The notes under the pieces: model-generated
What the model was told of the DNA's origin: nothing
Databases searched by the model: none
The model's input: only the letters and a program-made list of their open reading frames with translations
Program-made: the position numbers and the translations under genes
In this document: positions 1-8,703 of the stretch, in pieces
Numbering within the stretch: the first letter of the stretch is position 1
How the letters are laid out: every line of letters begins with the position of its first letter
Assembly: GCA_014084085.1 (NCBI GenBank)
Contig: NPFB01000169.1
Location: forward strand, 2,099 to 45,789
DNA from: Hondaea fermentalgiana
Lineage: Eukaryota > Sar > Bigyra > Thraustochytrida > Thraustochytriidae
DNA length: 43,691 nucleotides
Reading direction: 5' to 3'

Positions 1-194
1 CTGTGCACGCGGTTCGCGTCGCGCACCGCGACGTGCTGCTGCGGAACTTTGTCATGGACGAAGCTGGCACCGTCCGCATCATCGACTTCGCTCAGGCCAA
101 GACCGATGCGTCTATCCGCGATCTGGAGAAGGACTGCGAAGACTTCGATCGCGTCTTCTCTCGCGCGCTATCGAGAGGCCGTCCCAAAACCTGA
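1..194 (+). CDS. Kinase-like protein, C-terminal fragment
   Basis: The frame is open to the left window edge, so the start is missing and only about 63 codons are visible before the TGA at 192-194. The residues HRDVLLRNFV followed by IIDFAQAK resemble the catalytic loop (HRD...N) and metal-binding motif (usually DFG, here DFA) of the protein-kinase-like fold. The downstream part (DLEKDCEDFDRVF) would belong to the helix after the activation segment. The chain stops only about 35 residues after the DFA, far too soon for a full C-lobe, so this is either a compact kinase-like protein of the kind seen in fungi and protists, an exon of a longer gene, or a truncated copy. The family call rests on two short motifs only. 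Confidence 0.45.
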   Translation, partial: VHAVRVAHRDVLLRNFVMDEAGTVRIIDFAQAKTDASIRDLEKDCEDFDRVFSRALSRGRPKT

Positions 195-260
195 CGCGCG
201 CCCGCGCGCACGGCTTTCTCTCCTCTTCTTTTCTTTTTTGTTCTCTAGTTTTTTTGTTGC

Positions 261-629
261 TTATTCGTCGTGCTTATTATTATTTATTGCTTGCACTGTG
301 AATGGACTTTTCAGGTCCGCGGTGACCCGAGCAATACGACCATAGTCCAGCGAATCATCGTTCGCGATGGTGAAAGGCTCGTATGCTTTGACCATCTTTT
401 CGGAAGATAATTCGCCGGTATCGCTCTTGATCTGTGCCTCCAGCAATTCCACAACGAGGAACATGGCTGATACGCCACTGGGTTCCAGGATCGAAGCAAG
501 ACAAATGGGACCAGGGAACTGGCTCACTGCCCGAATCCCTTTGAGATTGCCCTGCAGGTTGGCGTGGGTGACGTAGTTGTCAGGGATAACCAAAAGCGCC
601 CCCGTTGAACCGTAGGTTGTACAAACACT
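261..629 (-). CDS. Possible 3'-terminal exon, unknown protein
   Basis: A frame of about 122 codons runs leftwards to a TAA at 261-263. Its residues look like real protein (LVIPDNYVTHANLQG, PGPICLASILEPSG, MFLVVELLEAQIKSD) and are less biased than the surrounding low-complexity DNA. No ATG opens it. Read on the minus strand, the sequence just before position 629 is ttctttttag, a good pyrimidine tract plus AG, and the in-frame TAG there is the AG of that site. I therefore read it as a last exon with its upstream exons unseen. No donor of the local GTA(C/A)GTT type lies to the right, so a decayed gene piece is equally possible. I do not recognise the family. Confidence 0.3.
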   Translation of the reverse strand, partial: SVCTTYGSTGALLVIPDNYVTHANLQGNLKGIRAVSQFPGPICLASILEPSGVSAMFLVVELLEAQIKSDTGELSSEKMVKAYEPFTIANDDSLDYGRIARVTADLKSPFTVQAINNNKHDE

Positions 630-654
630 CTAAAAAGAATTTTCAGAGTGTTTG
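622..654. repeat. Perfect 10-bp inverted repeat (hairpin)
   Basis: CAAACACTCT at 622-631 is the exact reverse complement of AGAGTGTTTG at 645-654, and the inner AAAA/TTTT can extend the stem around a bulged C. A shorter CACTCT element recurs at 657-662 and 694-699. It overlaps the putative acceptor of the exon on its left. It could be a remnant of a terminal inverted repeat or a chance structure. Confidence 0.5.
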
Positions 655-1134
655 GCACTCTCGGATTGATAGTATAATTTTAAAAACCAGTAGGCACTCT
701 GATTGGTAGGCCTAGTGATCCGCGCACCGCCCTTAGTTGTGACGGAAACCTATTTCTTGAACGAGTGCATGCCTGTTGGTGGCGCCTTCGGGTCGTCGCG
801 TTCGCTCTCCCCCCGCGCGCGTGCCTTTCCCCCCGTTTCCCTCTCTCTCCCTCCTCGTCGCCGTCCGCGCCGCCCTCGCTCTCCCTCTATCCTCGATTGC
901 TGGTCTGCCCTCTTCGGCTGGAGCAGTTTCCCCCCTTCTCTTTCTTATTACGAGAGTATAGTAAGTAGAATCTGCACGTCTTTGCAGACGGGGTGCTGAG
1001 AATTGGGGGCCGCGGACGAGCGCTTGCTTGGCGATCTCTCGCGTGGGGCAAGACCTGGGGCGAGGACCGAGCCACTGCCTTGCTTCGGGCTTGGCGGCGG
1101 CGCGCCACGCTACGCCCCGACGAGCGCCGAGATC
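655..1134. other. Intergenic, pyrimidine-rich low complexity
   Basis: Nothing here reads as a gene. From about 800 to 900 the plus strand is a long run of C and T with scattered G. A GTAAGT at 961 and a ttgcag ending at 987 are only 27 nt apart, too close to be an intron. Stops interrupt the frame of the gene that follows (TGA at 997-999). Confidence 0.5.
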
Positions 1135-2002
1135 ATGCGCGGCGTCAAGAAAATTCGTCGGGCGCAAGGCATGTTGATGGCAGTCGAGGCGGGAGAGATC
1201 TCCCTCGCAGACGCCGAGAGAATGGTCAGAATTATTGAGCGAGATGGCGCGCGGCGCGGCGCCAATTTCGCGCCGGGATCCAAGGACGCGTGGCTCGCTG
1301 CACTCACTGGTATCATGCCGGGCGTGGAGCAGGGTGTCTCCAGCCCGGACAAGCTCGTGAGCATGCAGCTTGCTCAGAAACTCATTGGATACGGCCGGTG
1401 CGCGCATGACCTCATCTCCTCCGCAGTGGCAAAGACGATGCAAACCGTTTTCGGGATCCTCATCCGCCGCGAGCTCGATTGGGGCACACGAATACCACGC
1501 AGGCTCGTCGCGCCCGCTTCTGCGCTGCTCCGTGCCTTCTTCGCGCAGCTAGAGGACGTCGATGCGGCGCGGCGCTTGTTTAACGAGTGCAAGTGCGGGG
1601 TGGTCGTTGCGCCCCGGGCAACGTGTCCAGACCTGCGCCGGTTCAAGGATTCTCTCCTGGTTTACCTATTTCGCGATTTTCTCCTCGTTTGCAGCCTCGA
1701 TCGACCAGGCCGCCGACAGAGCAGACGTCGCCCGCCTCGTGGCGCTCTTCGAGCCAGCGCTCCGCGAGCCTCGGATGTTAGCGCTGGCGCGGGGCCGCAG
1801 CGACTTCCCAAACTGCCGCGCGGACAACCACCCGATCCCCGCAACGCTGCTCTCGCCGGAGCGCAGCCTTGCCGTCGACCTCATTGCGCGGCGCGGTCCT
1901 CGGGAAGGCGCTTCTGGCGAGGCGGAGGCGGTCGGGGTCTTCACGGTCCCCCCTCTCCCGGCCTCTCCCGGCCTCTCCCGGGGCTGGGGAAGCGAGCCGT
2001 GA
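1135..2002 (+). CDS. Unrecognised protein with a frame change
   Basis: The first ATG in a convincing frame is at 1135. It opens MRGVKKIRRAQGMLMAVEAG and runs through an amphipathic, alanine-rich helical protein (ERMVRIIERDG, KLVSMQLAQKLIGYG, VFGILIRRELDWG, ALLRAFFAQLEDVDAARRLF). Around 1600-1690 the coding look passes to the next frame, which continues SIDQAADRADVARLVALFEP and LLSPERSLAVDLIARRG. The text tcctcgtttgcag before 1695 resembles a 3' splice site, but no donor of the correct phase with the local consensus was found. The change may be an unusual intron, a sequencing indel or a disabling frameshift. The 3' end is unsure because frame 2 runs into the 10-bp repeats at 1951-1980. No known domain was recognised. 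Confidence 0.4.
1951..1982. repeat. Tandem 10-bp repeat, three copies
   Basis: CCTCTCCCGG is repeated head to tail three times (from about 1952), followed by GGCTGGGG. The repeated PLPASPGLSRG read from it is a product of the repeat and not good evidence for coding. Confidence 0.6.
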
Positions 2003-2864
2003 AAGCCAGCCGCCGTCGCAAGGTCGAAAAGGGAGAGAAAGGCCAAGGAGCCGAGCCGCCAAAACGCCGCCATGGCAGGAAAGTTGGGCATGGCATGGCC
2101 TAGCCTGGCATGGCGTGGCTTTCGCAGCGCGTAACCGGTATGTGTGTGGTACGAGCCGTGAGCTGCACTGCGCGCTGCCGGTCGTCTGCTTGGCTGGCCT
2201 GCGCGGCGGCTGGCAGGGAGGGAGGGAGGGAGGGGAGCCGCCTCTTGCTTGCTGCTCGCGCAGTTCGCCAGCTCGTACCGCGGGAATGCCGCTGCTGCTT
2301 CAAGTTGCCCGCTTCTGCAGTGCACTGCACTTGCAAGAGCGCTTGTTTGCTTTCTTGCTTGCTTTCACTTGCTTGCTTGCTTTCACTTGCTTGCGGCAAC
2401 AGCAACAAAGGCGGCGGCTAGGCCTATCTACAGTAGGCTGCGGATAATTTAATTACTATGCCCCCCGGAGAGCCAGAGCTCGCGCCGCGTGGGTCAGCTC
2501 CCGCGCCGACAGCAACAGCAACATGGCGAACACGCAGACGCGCGACCAGCACGCAAGCGCGCACGCGCAGGCCCCGGGCGAGGTAGGTCTGTTGTCTGTT
2601 GTTGTTGTTGTTGTTTGGCTCGGGAGGCGACTGCCTGCCTGACTGACTGCCTGACTGACCTGACCGACCTGACCCAGCACTACAGGCGAGGCGGAGAAAG
2701 CAGAGGAAGCGGCTGCGGCAGCAAACCGGTATCCTTGCGCGGCAGGCACCGACGGCGGTTGAGGCGGGCGCGAGCAAGGGCGGCGCGGGGAGGGCGAAGA
2801 GGAGGGGGAAGAGGAGGAGAGGAGGGAGGGGGAGCAAGGGCGGCGAGAGCTGCGCACGGGCAAG
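2003..2864. other. Intergenic with several simple repeats
   Basis: This 862-bp spacer lies before the SPX gene. In order it holds a TGGCATGG-rich stretch (2088-2118), a run of GGGA units (2215-2236), imperfect CTTGCTTGCTTTCA repeats (2339-2396), a GTT triplet run (2595-2616), CTGACTGA and CCTGACC repeats (2635-2675), and a purine-rich GGAGG stretch (2798-2835). No coding sequence is supported. It probably contains the promoter and 5' leader of the following gene. Confidence 0.5.
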
Positions 2865-4682
2865 ATGAAGTTCGGCAAGACGATCCGGCTGGAGCAGAAC
2901 CTCTCGTGGAACTCCAAGTGGATCGACCTCTTTCTCGAGTACAAGGAGCTCAAGCAGCTTCTGAACGCGCACATCGACTCCTTCGGAAGGTTCAAGAATG
3001 TGCACGCGTTCATGGAGGAGTTCAAGCCGCGCTGGAAGCGCGAGGTCCTCAAGATTGATGGCCATCTGAAGCGCCAGATGCAGACCATTCGCACCAAGGT
3101 CAAGCAGGACGCGGAAAAGGCGCAGGCCGGCGGCAACGGCCCGGACCACGAGCTCCAGCTCAAGTGGGTCCTCAGTCTCAAGCGTCTCGCCCGCTACAAC
3201 GAGATCAACCACGAGGGCCAGAACAAGTTCATCAAGAAGGTGCTCAAGCACCTCGAGGACGACACGCCCTCCGACGTGGTTGCCAGCATCGAAAAGCTCT
3301 CGGAGCGCGTCGTGCAGTCGAGCGCCAAGCACGCCCAGGAGCTCGATTCTCTCCGCGAGGAAATCGACCAGCTCATGGGACCCGACGAGAAGATCGAGTA
3401 CGATGAAACCGAGGCGGGCGAGCGCCTTAACGAGCTCGAAGTCGACGAGCCCGTGCCCCTGCTATCGGAGCTGGCCCTCGAATCGTTGCCGCCTGGCCAA
3501 ATCACCCGTCTCAAGCTCGCCCTCGTGCCTAACGAGGTGGGTGACTACATTACCATTCATGTGACCGTGGCCAAGGGTCGCTTTGCCGGCCCAGTCCTTG
3601 GCATCACTTCTGCGCTCCACGGCAACGAGCTCAACGGCATCCCGCTCATCTTTCGTCTCTTTCGCGAGATTGATGTTGACAGCATGAAGGGTACCCTCGT
3701 GGCGATCCCGGTGCTGAACCCGCCGGGCTACCAGCGTCGCCAGCGCGGGTTTCATGATGGACAGGACCTCAACCGTCTCTTCCCCGGAAACCCGGACGGC
3801 AACTGCGGCCAGACGTACGTGCATCACGTGCTTGAAAAGATTATCAAAAAGTTCGATTACCATATCGACATGCACACGGCCAGCTTCGGCCGCAAGAACA
3901 GTCTCTACGTGCGCGCCGACATGCGTCACCCCGTGAGCCACGAGATGGCGCTCTTGCAGCACCCTCAAATCATTGTCCACAACACAGCCCCTGACGGCTC
4001 GCTCCGTTCTGCAGCCATGGCGCTCGGCATCCCGAGCATTACCGTCGAGATCGGTGACCCTCTTGTATTCCACAACAAGTTTGTTTCCTCGGCCCTCTAC
4101 GGTGTAGAAAATGTGCTGCGTTGGCTCGATGTGCAGAGCTTTGGCGATGAGGAAGATGATGAGGATGGCGATGCCAACACCGAAAGCGGCAAGAATGATG
4201 ATTCGACTCCGAAGGAGGCCGAGTCTTCTGATGCGGCCGCAGAGGAGCCGTCCAAGACGGACATGCGTCGCCTCGACAGCGTCGATAGCTTTGTGGCCCT
4301 CTCCGCGGGTGCCTCAATGGCATCTCCTCTCTCGCCGCTCACCAAGCCGCCTTCCCCGCACCGCCGTACTTCGCGCCGTGGCAGCGTGAACCCGTTGCAC
4401 ACAAAGACGACGATTTGTGCGCGTTCCAAGTGGATTTACTCGCCAGCTGGCGGCGTGCTTCGCGTGAGGCCCGAGGTCAATACTTGGGTCACGCAGGGCG
4501 AGATTTTGGCCATTGTTCAGAACCTCTTTGGCGATGTTGTCTTCACTCTCAAGGCTCCAGCTGACGCTATCGTTGTCGGCAAGTCCACCAATCCGATTTG
4601 TGCCTCGGGTGACCGCATTATCCACCTCGGCTACGTCGAGGACGAGCTCCCCAAGGGCAAGGTTGATGACGGTCACACCTAG
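2865..4682 (+). CDS. SPX domain fused to AstE/AspA-type zinc deacylase
   Basis: This is an intronless gene of 605 residues. Residues 1 to about 160 form an SPX domain: the MKFGK start, EYKELKQLL, and the basic helix RYNEINHEGQNKFIKKVLKHL. SPX domains bind inositol pyrophosphates and signal phosphate status. Residues about 215-425 match the succinylglutamate desuccinylase/aspartoacylase family (M14-like): zinc ligands H252 and E255 in HGNELNG, the substrate motif DLNRLFPGNP, H337 in IDMHTAS, and catalytic E395 in TVEIGDP. After an acidic, serine-rich insert (about 427-515), the C-terminal beta-rich segment (WIYSPAGGVLRV, LKAPADAIVVGKS) fits the family's small C-terminal domain. All catalytic residues are present, so an active enzyme is expected, but the substrate cannot be told. 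The start is fixed because SPX domains begin at MKFGK. Control of a deacylase by phosphate status is inference. Confidence 0.88.
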   Translation: MKFGKTIRLEQNLSWNSKWIDLFLEYKELKQLLNAHIDSFGRFKNVHAFMEEFKPRWKREVLKIDGHLKRQMQTIRTKVKQDAEKAQAGGNGPDHELQLKWVLSLKRLARYNEINHEGQNKFIKKVLKHLEDDTPSDVVASIEKLSERVVQSSAKHAQELDSLREEIDQLMGPDEKIEYDETEAGERLNELEVDEPVPLLSELALESLPPGQITRLKLALVPNEVGDYITIHVTVAKGRFAGPVLGITSALHGNELNGIPLIFRLFREIDVDSMKGTLVAIPVLNPPGYQRRQRGFHDGQDLNRLFPGNPDGNCGQTYVHHVLEKIIKKFDYHIDMHTASFGRKNSLYVRADMRHPVSHEMALLQHPQIIVHNTAPDGSLRSAAMALGIPSITVEIGDPLVFHNKFVSSALYGVENVLRWLDVQSFGDEEDDEDGDANTESGKNDDSTPKEAESSDAAAEEPSKTDMRRLDSVDSFVALSAGASMASPLSPLTKPPSPHRRTSRRGSVNPLHTKTTICARSKWIYSPAGGVLRVRPEVNTWVTQGEILAIVQNLFGDVVFTLKAPADAIVVGKSTNPICASGDRIIHLGYVEDELPKGKVDDGHT

Positions 4683-5477
4683 CGAGCGAAAGGAAACATT
4701 CTCTCTTGTTCGTTCATTCGCTTATTCGCGGAATTTTTGCAACCAAAAAAACGCAATCCAAGAATTCTATCAAAAGGATGGAGAAATTCGTTGCTGTGTC
4801 CGTGCGCACGGTGGCAGTCTTCACACGTGGTCGCTTCTCTCTCTCTCTCTCTCTCTCTCTCGGAGAATAGCCCCTTAAAGACAATTGTTTCTGAAACTAT
4901 ATTGGCCTGTTTAAACAAACGTTGACTTTGCTTCTTTCTTCCCCAACAAAGCTGACTCTTCTACGAATCAAAGAAAGCGTTGCCTTCTGTTTAAATCCCT
5001 CGGAAGAGAAGGGCGAAGAGAAGAATTGGTGGTGTGTTCCTGCTATGCAAGGGGCTTACCATAAGCGATTCGTCATCGCTTCTTACTTCTTGTCTATGTG
5101 AAATTGTTTGCCGAGCTTTATCTTCTCGCCAACGAGAAGGGCGCAAAAAAATGTTCAGGTTTTTTTTGAGTGCCGTTCACTTCAAACGTGAAGAGCATGA
5201 AAATAACTGATTTACTCTCTATCTGTCTGTGCAAGCGTGAGAAAGACTATCTTCCCAGAAAATGTTTACGCGAAACCCAAAGAATTCCTGTGATTGCCAC
5301 ATAACCCTCGCAATCGAGATTTCCATTTTTGCGTAGTTCTCTCTTTTCTTATTCAAAAGTTACTGCTCAGACTTCATGACTGCATGATTTGCTCTCTTGT
5401 TCCTTTTCAAGTCTGAAAATTATCATTCTGACAAGTAAAAATGCTTTTCAATGAGCGTCTCGCAAGACAAGGCGGAG
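4683..5477. other. Convergent 3' intergenic region
   Basis: This 795-bp AT-richer spacer lies between the 3' ends of the SPX gene (+) and the ATP-grasp-like gene (-). It holds a (CT)n run at about 4835-4862 and short poly-T and poly-A runs. No frame with protein-like content was seen. It should carry both polyadenylation regions, though no AATAAA was noticed. Confidence 0.5.
4835..4862. repeat. (CT)n microsatellite
   Basis: About 13 uninterrupted CT dinucleotides, about 150 bp downstream of the SPX gene stop. Confidence 0.9.
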
Positions 5478-7370
5478 TTAGTTCTCCTCGGCAGCCTTTT
5501 CAGCCTCCTCCTTCTTGGCCATGTCTTCGAGGGAGAAAACCTCACTCATGAAGCCAGGGTCCTTGTTAAGGCTAGAAAAGAGAGCCTGATCAAACTTGTT
5601 GTGCTTGAGGAGTCGCTTGCACATTTGGTCGATGGCGGTCGAGGCCATGACGCACTGAATGAAGCCATCGACAAGATCGTCCACGGAAAGACCGAGCTTG
5701 TTGAAGTCCTTGCGGTCCATGAGGAGAAGACGACCCGTGTCGCTGTCCCAGGTGCCATCAGGCTTGGCAATGCTCAGGTTGGTACCAAGCATGTCCCACG
5801 AGGACGATTCGCCGTCAAGCGACTCGGCAAGGGGCGCCGCGGCGCGACGCGCGTAAATGGCGAGCGGGCGGTATCCCTCGTCGGTGGCGCAAATCATCAT
5901 GCGCACATCAGCAACGTAAATGCGGTACTTGGAGTTCGGGATTGTGCCAACATGGTAGAAGGTGCCGCCCGTGGAACGGCTCGACCAGGTCGAGTTGCCG
6001 ACAAGGGCCTGGACAATGTACTGGTCGTAAATCGTGTCCTTGGCCCACTCCATGAACTCATCGAGCTCGGCCTTGGACGTGATGGTAAAGACACCCTGGC
6101 CTGCGTTGCTGTACGGGACCTTGATGACGCCAACGTAGCCCATCGACTTGAGGTAGAGCGGGATCTCGGTCAATGAGACATCGCTAATGGTCTCGGGGGC
6201 ACGAATCGTGAGACCGTACTCGGCAAGCTCGGCATTGAGAAAATCGTAAGACTTGCTGGCCACCAGCTTGTTACGGCCGCCGCTCAAGCACGAAATGATC
6301 GGGTTCAACACGAGCGTCTTGGTGACGATGGGGATGCGGCTCCAGGGTGCAATGGTCACATACCGGAAGGCGGCCTTGACAGGGACCCAGACGTAGTCGG
6401 AGTACTCCTCGTCGGTGCACGGCTCGCTCAGGCTGACCTTTTCCGGATAATGCTTCTCCAGGTCGGCCTTCTTGACGCGAATCAGAAGGACGCCATCGGG
6501 GGTCCACTTGGCGGGCGGGTTTTTGTCGAGCTTGAAGAACTCCACGCAAAACACGGTCTTCGCGAGGTAGTCGCTCATGCCTGTAGCATGAGTAAAAAAT
6601 GGAAAGGAGAAGCACGAAAACGTTAGTTGTCGCAAAAGAGGAAAGCGCACTATGGAATCAACCAATCAAGAACGAAAGGAAGACAGCTGGTGATGTAAAA
6701 CGTACACTGCGCGTAGCCGGTGGCTTCCATGGGGTTCTTGTCAAAGATGACGGCAAAGACACCGTCGGGGAGATCAGCGTCCTTCTCCTTGAGAAGAGGA
6801 CCAAAGGTCTCGGCAACCATACGATAGTAGCCCGTCTCCTTGGAAGACTCGGCGTCGTTCGTGCCGGCAGCAGGCATCGATTTTTGTCCACTCGGGCAGC
6901 TGTGCACGAGTCATCATCGTTATCGTCATCAGTCGTCACCATTGTCGGCACCAGGATGTAGGTAAATGAGTCAGTCAGTCAGTCATTCGATTTGTCGGTC
7001 GTTCCAAATGTGAGGGGAAAAGTCCAAGCCCTAGCCCTAGCCCTAGCCCTAGCCTTTCAACGTACCTGTTGGTCTCAATGACGATCATCTGTCGGTTCGC
7101 GCTCTCGTTGGTGACGCAAAAGAGATCGGCACCGCTCCACTTGAAAAAGGACGGCTTGTAGGAGAGCACCTCAAGAAGCTTGTCCTGGTTCGCCTCGGGG
7201 TGCAAGTGGCAGTAGCGCATGGCGAGGCGCTTCTTGTCAAGCGACATGAACGACTGCACGAGCGGGTGCAGCTGCGCGTTGAGCGCACGCGGGTAGTAGT
7301 GCTTCTCCTGCTCCCATTCTCCGGGCTGGGTCACCCACGTGCGTCCCTTGTACACCTTCTTCACGCTCAT
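5478..7370 (-). CDS. ATP-grasp-like protein, three exons
   Basis: Exons on the minus strand are 7370-7066, 6899-6706 and 6580-5478 (1,602 nt, 533 residues, TAA at 5478-5480). Both introns have GTACGTT donors and AG acceptors, the phases join exactly (2, then 1), and every junction keeps the frame. The protein opens MSVKKVYKGRTWVTQPGEWE. Near residues 318-330, VIKVPYSNAGQGV resembles the nucleotide-binding loop of ATP-grasp enzymes. It is followed by YDQYIVQALVG, YRIYVADVRMMI and GTNLSIAKPDG, which suit the metal- and ATP-binding half of that fold. No signal peptide or membrane segment is visible, so it is probably cytosolic. The substrate is unknown. The charged tail KKEEAEKAAEEN ends the protein. 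The ATP-grasp assignment is by motif only. The gene structure is firm. Confidence 0.72.
6961..7050. repeat. (GTCA)n and (CCCTAG)n repeats in an intron
   Basis: Intron 1 of the ATP-grasp-like gene (6900-7065) holds four to five GTCA units at about 6969-6985 and about four CCCTAG hexamers at 7029-7052. The hexamer differs from the common CCCTAA telomere unit. Confidence 0.8.
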
Positions 7371-7561
7371 CTTGTCTGACCTTGTCCTCGTCGGGGTCCC
7401 AACCAACGCTCTGCTTCGCGCTGCTTTCTCGCCTCGCGTCCTCCTCTCGCTCGCGCGCTGCCGCTCGCTCTCTCGCTCTCTCGCTTGGGTGCGTGCGTGC
7501 GTGCGTGCGTGCGTTCGTGGCCGGGCGCGTTGCGGGTCTGCTGCTGCTCCCCGTCGTCCTG

Positions 7562-7592
<31 letters not shown>

Positions 7593-8425
7593 TCCTCGTC
7601 CCCCTTGAATCCGCCTATACCGCTGTCTCCGCGAGGTTTCTTTTGCTTCCGTATCTTCTCCCCGCCTTCGCTTGCTTGCTCGGTGCCGGAGGCCGAGGCT
7701 GCAGGCCCGTAACTCTGCGCGCGCGGCGACGGCCGTTGCAACCGCCCGCGCTGAGCCGCCAGCCGCGCTGCGCCGCGCGCGGGAGCCAGCGGCGGCGGCG
7801 GGCTCGGCGGCGGCGGGCGTGCGCGCGGCAGCGGCACTCGGCGGCTTCCCAGGGAGCCCCGCCTGCACTGCTGGAGCGGATCTTTTCGGAAAAAAATGTA
7901 AGGGAGGGAGAGGGGAGCTGCAAGTGGAGAATGGTGGCGAACAAGTAGGCTATTTTATTGGCGGAGGTTACCTTTACAGCCAGGTCGTCCCTCATCTCTC
8001 ACAGGCGGGCGCGTCCCGATGCCTGGCCAAGTAGTTGCCTCGCTGCGGCTCTCCGCGGCGGCGCTGCGGCGGCGGCTGGTCTCGGTGGCGGCAGAGATAG
8101 AGGAGAGTGCGTAAGGACGCAAAGGCTCGGCTCGGTCCCGCTCGGAGGCGGCGTGCTTGCTTCCCTCCGCTCGCCTCGCCTCGCCTCGCCTCGCCTCGCC
8201 TCATCACGGCGTTGCTGGCTGTTGCAGGCTGAGGCAGGCAGATAGATGCAGGAGAGGAGAGGAGAATCTTTTTACTTTCTTCGCTTCTCAGGCGGTCGTT
8301 TTCTTCCCCTCCAAGTTCCTGCAAGGGCCTGTTTCACGGCAGCCGGACGTCAAGCTGGAATGCCGCGGAAGGCGTGAATGGGTTGCGGGGGTTCCTTGCG
8401 GCCTGACTGGACTAGCGCTGGGCGT
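7371..8425. other. 5' flank of ATP-grasp-like gene, low complexity
   Basis: This region upstream of the ATP-grasp-like start is built of biased sequence: CTCG-rich DNA, (TGCG)n at 7491-7513, CCTCGC/CCTCGT hexamers at 7560-7602, GC-rich alanine/arginine-type codons at 7700-7860, and the TCGCC pentamer repeated about six times at 8168-8202. Open frames are long only because of the base bias. The promoter of the minus-strand gene presumably lies here. Confidence 0.5.
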
Positions 8426-8570
8426 CTGTCTGTCTGTCTGTCTGTCGATTGCAGGACACCGAAGGGCGACTTGGGCGAGCGTGTATACGACTCGCGCCCG
8501 CGCCAGACGCAATTCTGAATCTTCGTCCGCGTGAGTGATGCTCGGCGACAGCGAACTTATTCCGTCGAAA
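8426..8570 (+). pseudogene. Broken duplicate of part of the HYDIN gene
   Basis: This stretch matches 22,680-22,800 of the intact HYDIN gene closely on the same strand. From 8449 the two copies read in the same frame: both start LQDTEGRL and share LAPAP and LRPRE, and several differences are silent third-base changes. The intact gene's serine codon (residue 4191) is replaced by TGA at 8536-8538, and similarity fades by about 8570. The left end abuts a (CTGT)n run at 8427-8446, which may have grown from the CTGTC present in both copies. A ttgcag ends at 8454 and GTGAGT begins at 8531, so a splice-flanked exon of a lost paralogue cannot be excluded, but the similarity continues past the donor. 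A degenerate segmental copy is the simplest reading. Confidence 0.7.
8427..8446. repeat. (CTGT)n microsatellite
   Basis: Five tandem CTGT units, directly at the left edge of the HYDIN-like fragment. Confidence 0.85.
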
Positions 8571-8703
8571 CGCGCGCAAACCTGAAAGGCGTGCATAACA
8601 GCCCTAGCAAGGGTCGCCTTTGTCGCGTATATAAGAAAAAAAAAGATTGACACAAGAGAGAGAGAGCTTAAAATTCTGCCACATAATCAAAAATATCGCA
8701 AAT

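Noticed and set aside
961..987. A GTAAGT...ttgcag pair that looks like an intron
   Set aside because: The interval of 27 nt is too short for splicing, and no coding frame flanks it.
733..1443. A 236-codon minus-strand frame
   Set aside because: It is arginine/glycine/alanine-rich, arises from pyrimidine-rich DNA, and overlaps the better plus-strand frame from 1135.
2424..3332. A 302-codon minus-strand frame over the SPX gene
   Set aside because: It is leucine/valine-rich shadow of the SPX coding strand and continues through GTT repeats.
7029..7052. Telomere-like (CCCTAG)n
   Set aside because: Only about four units, inside an intron, and the unit is not the common CCCTAA. There is no sign of a chromosome end.
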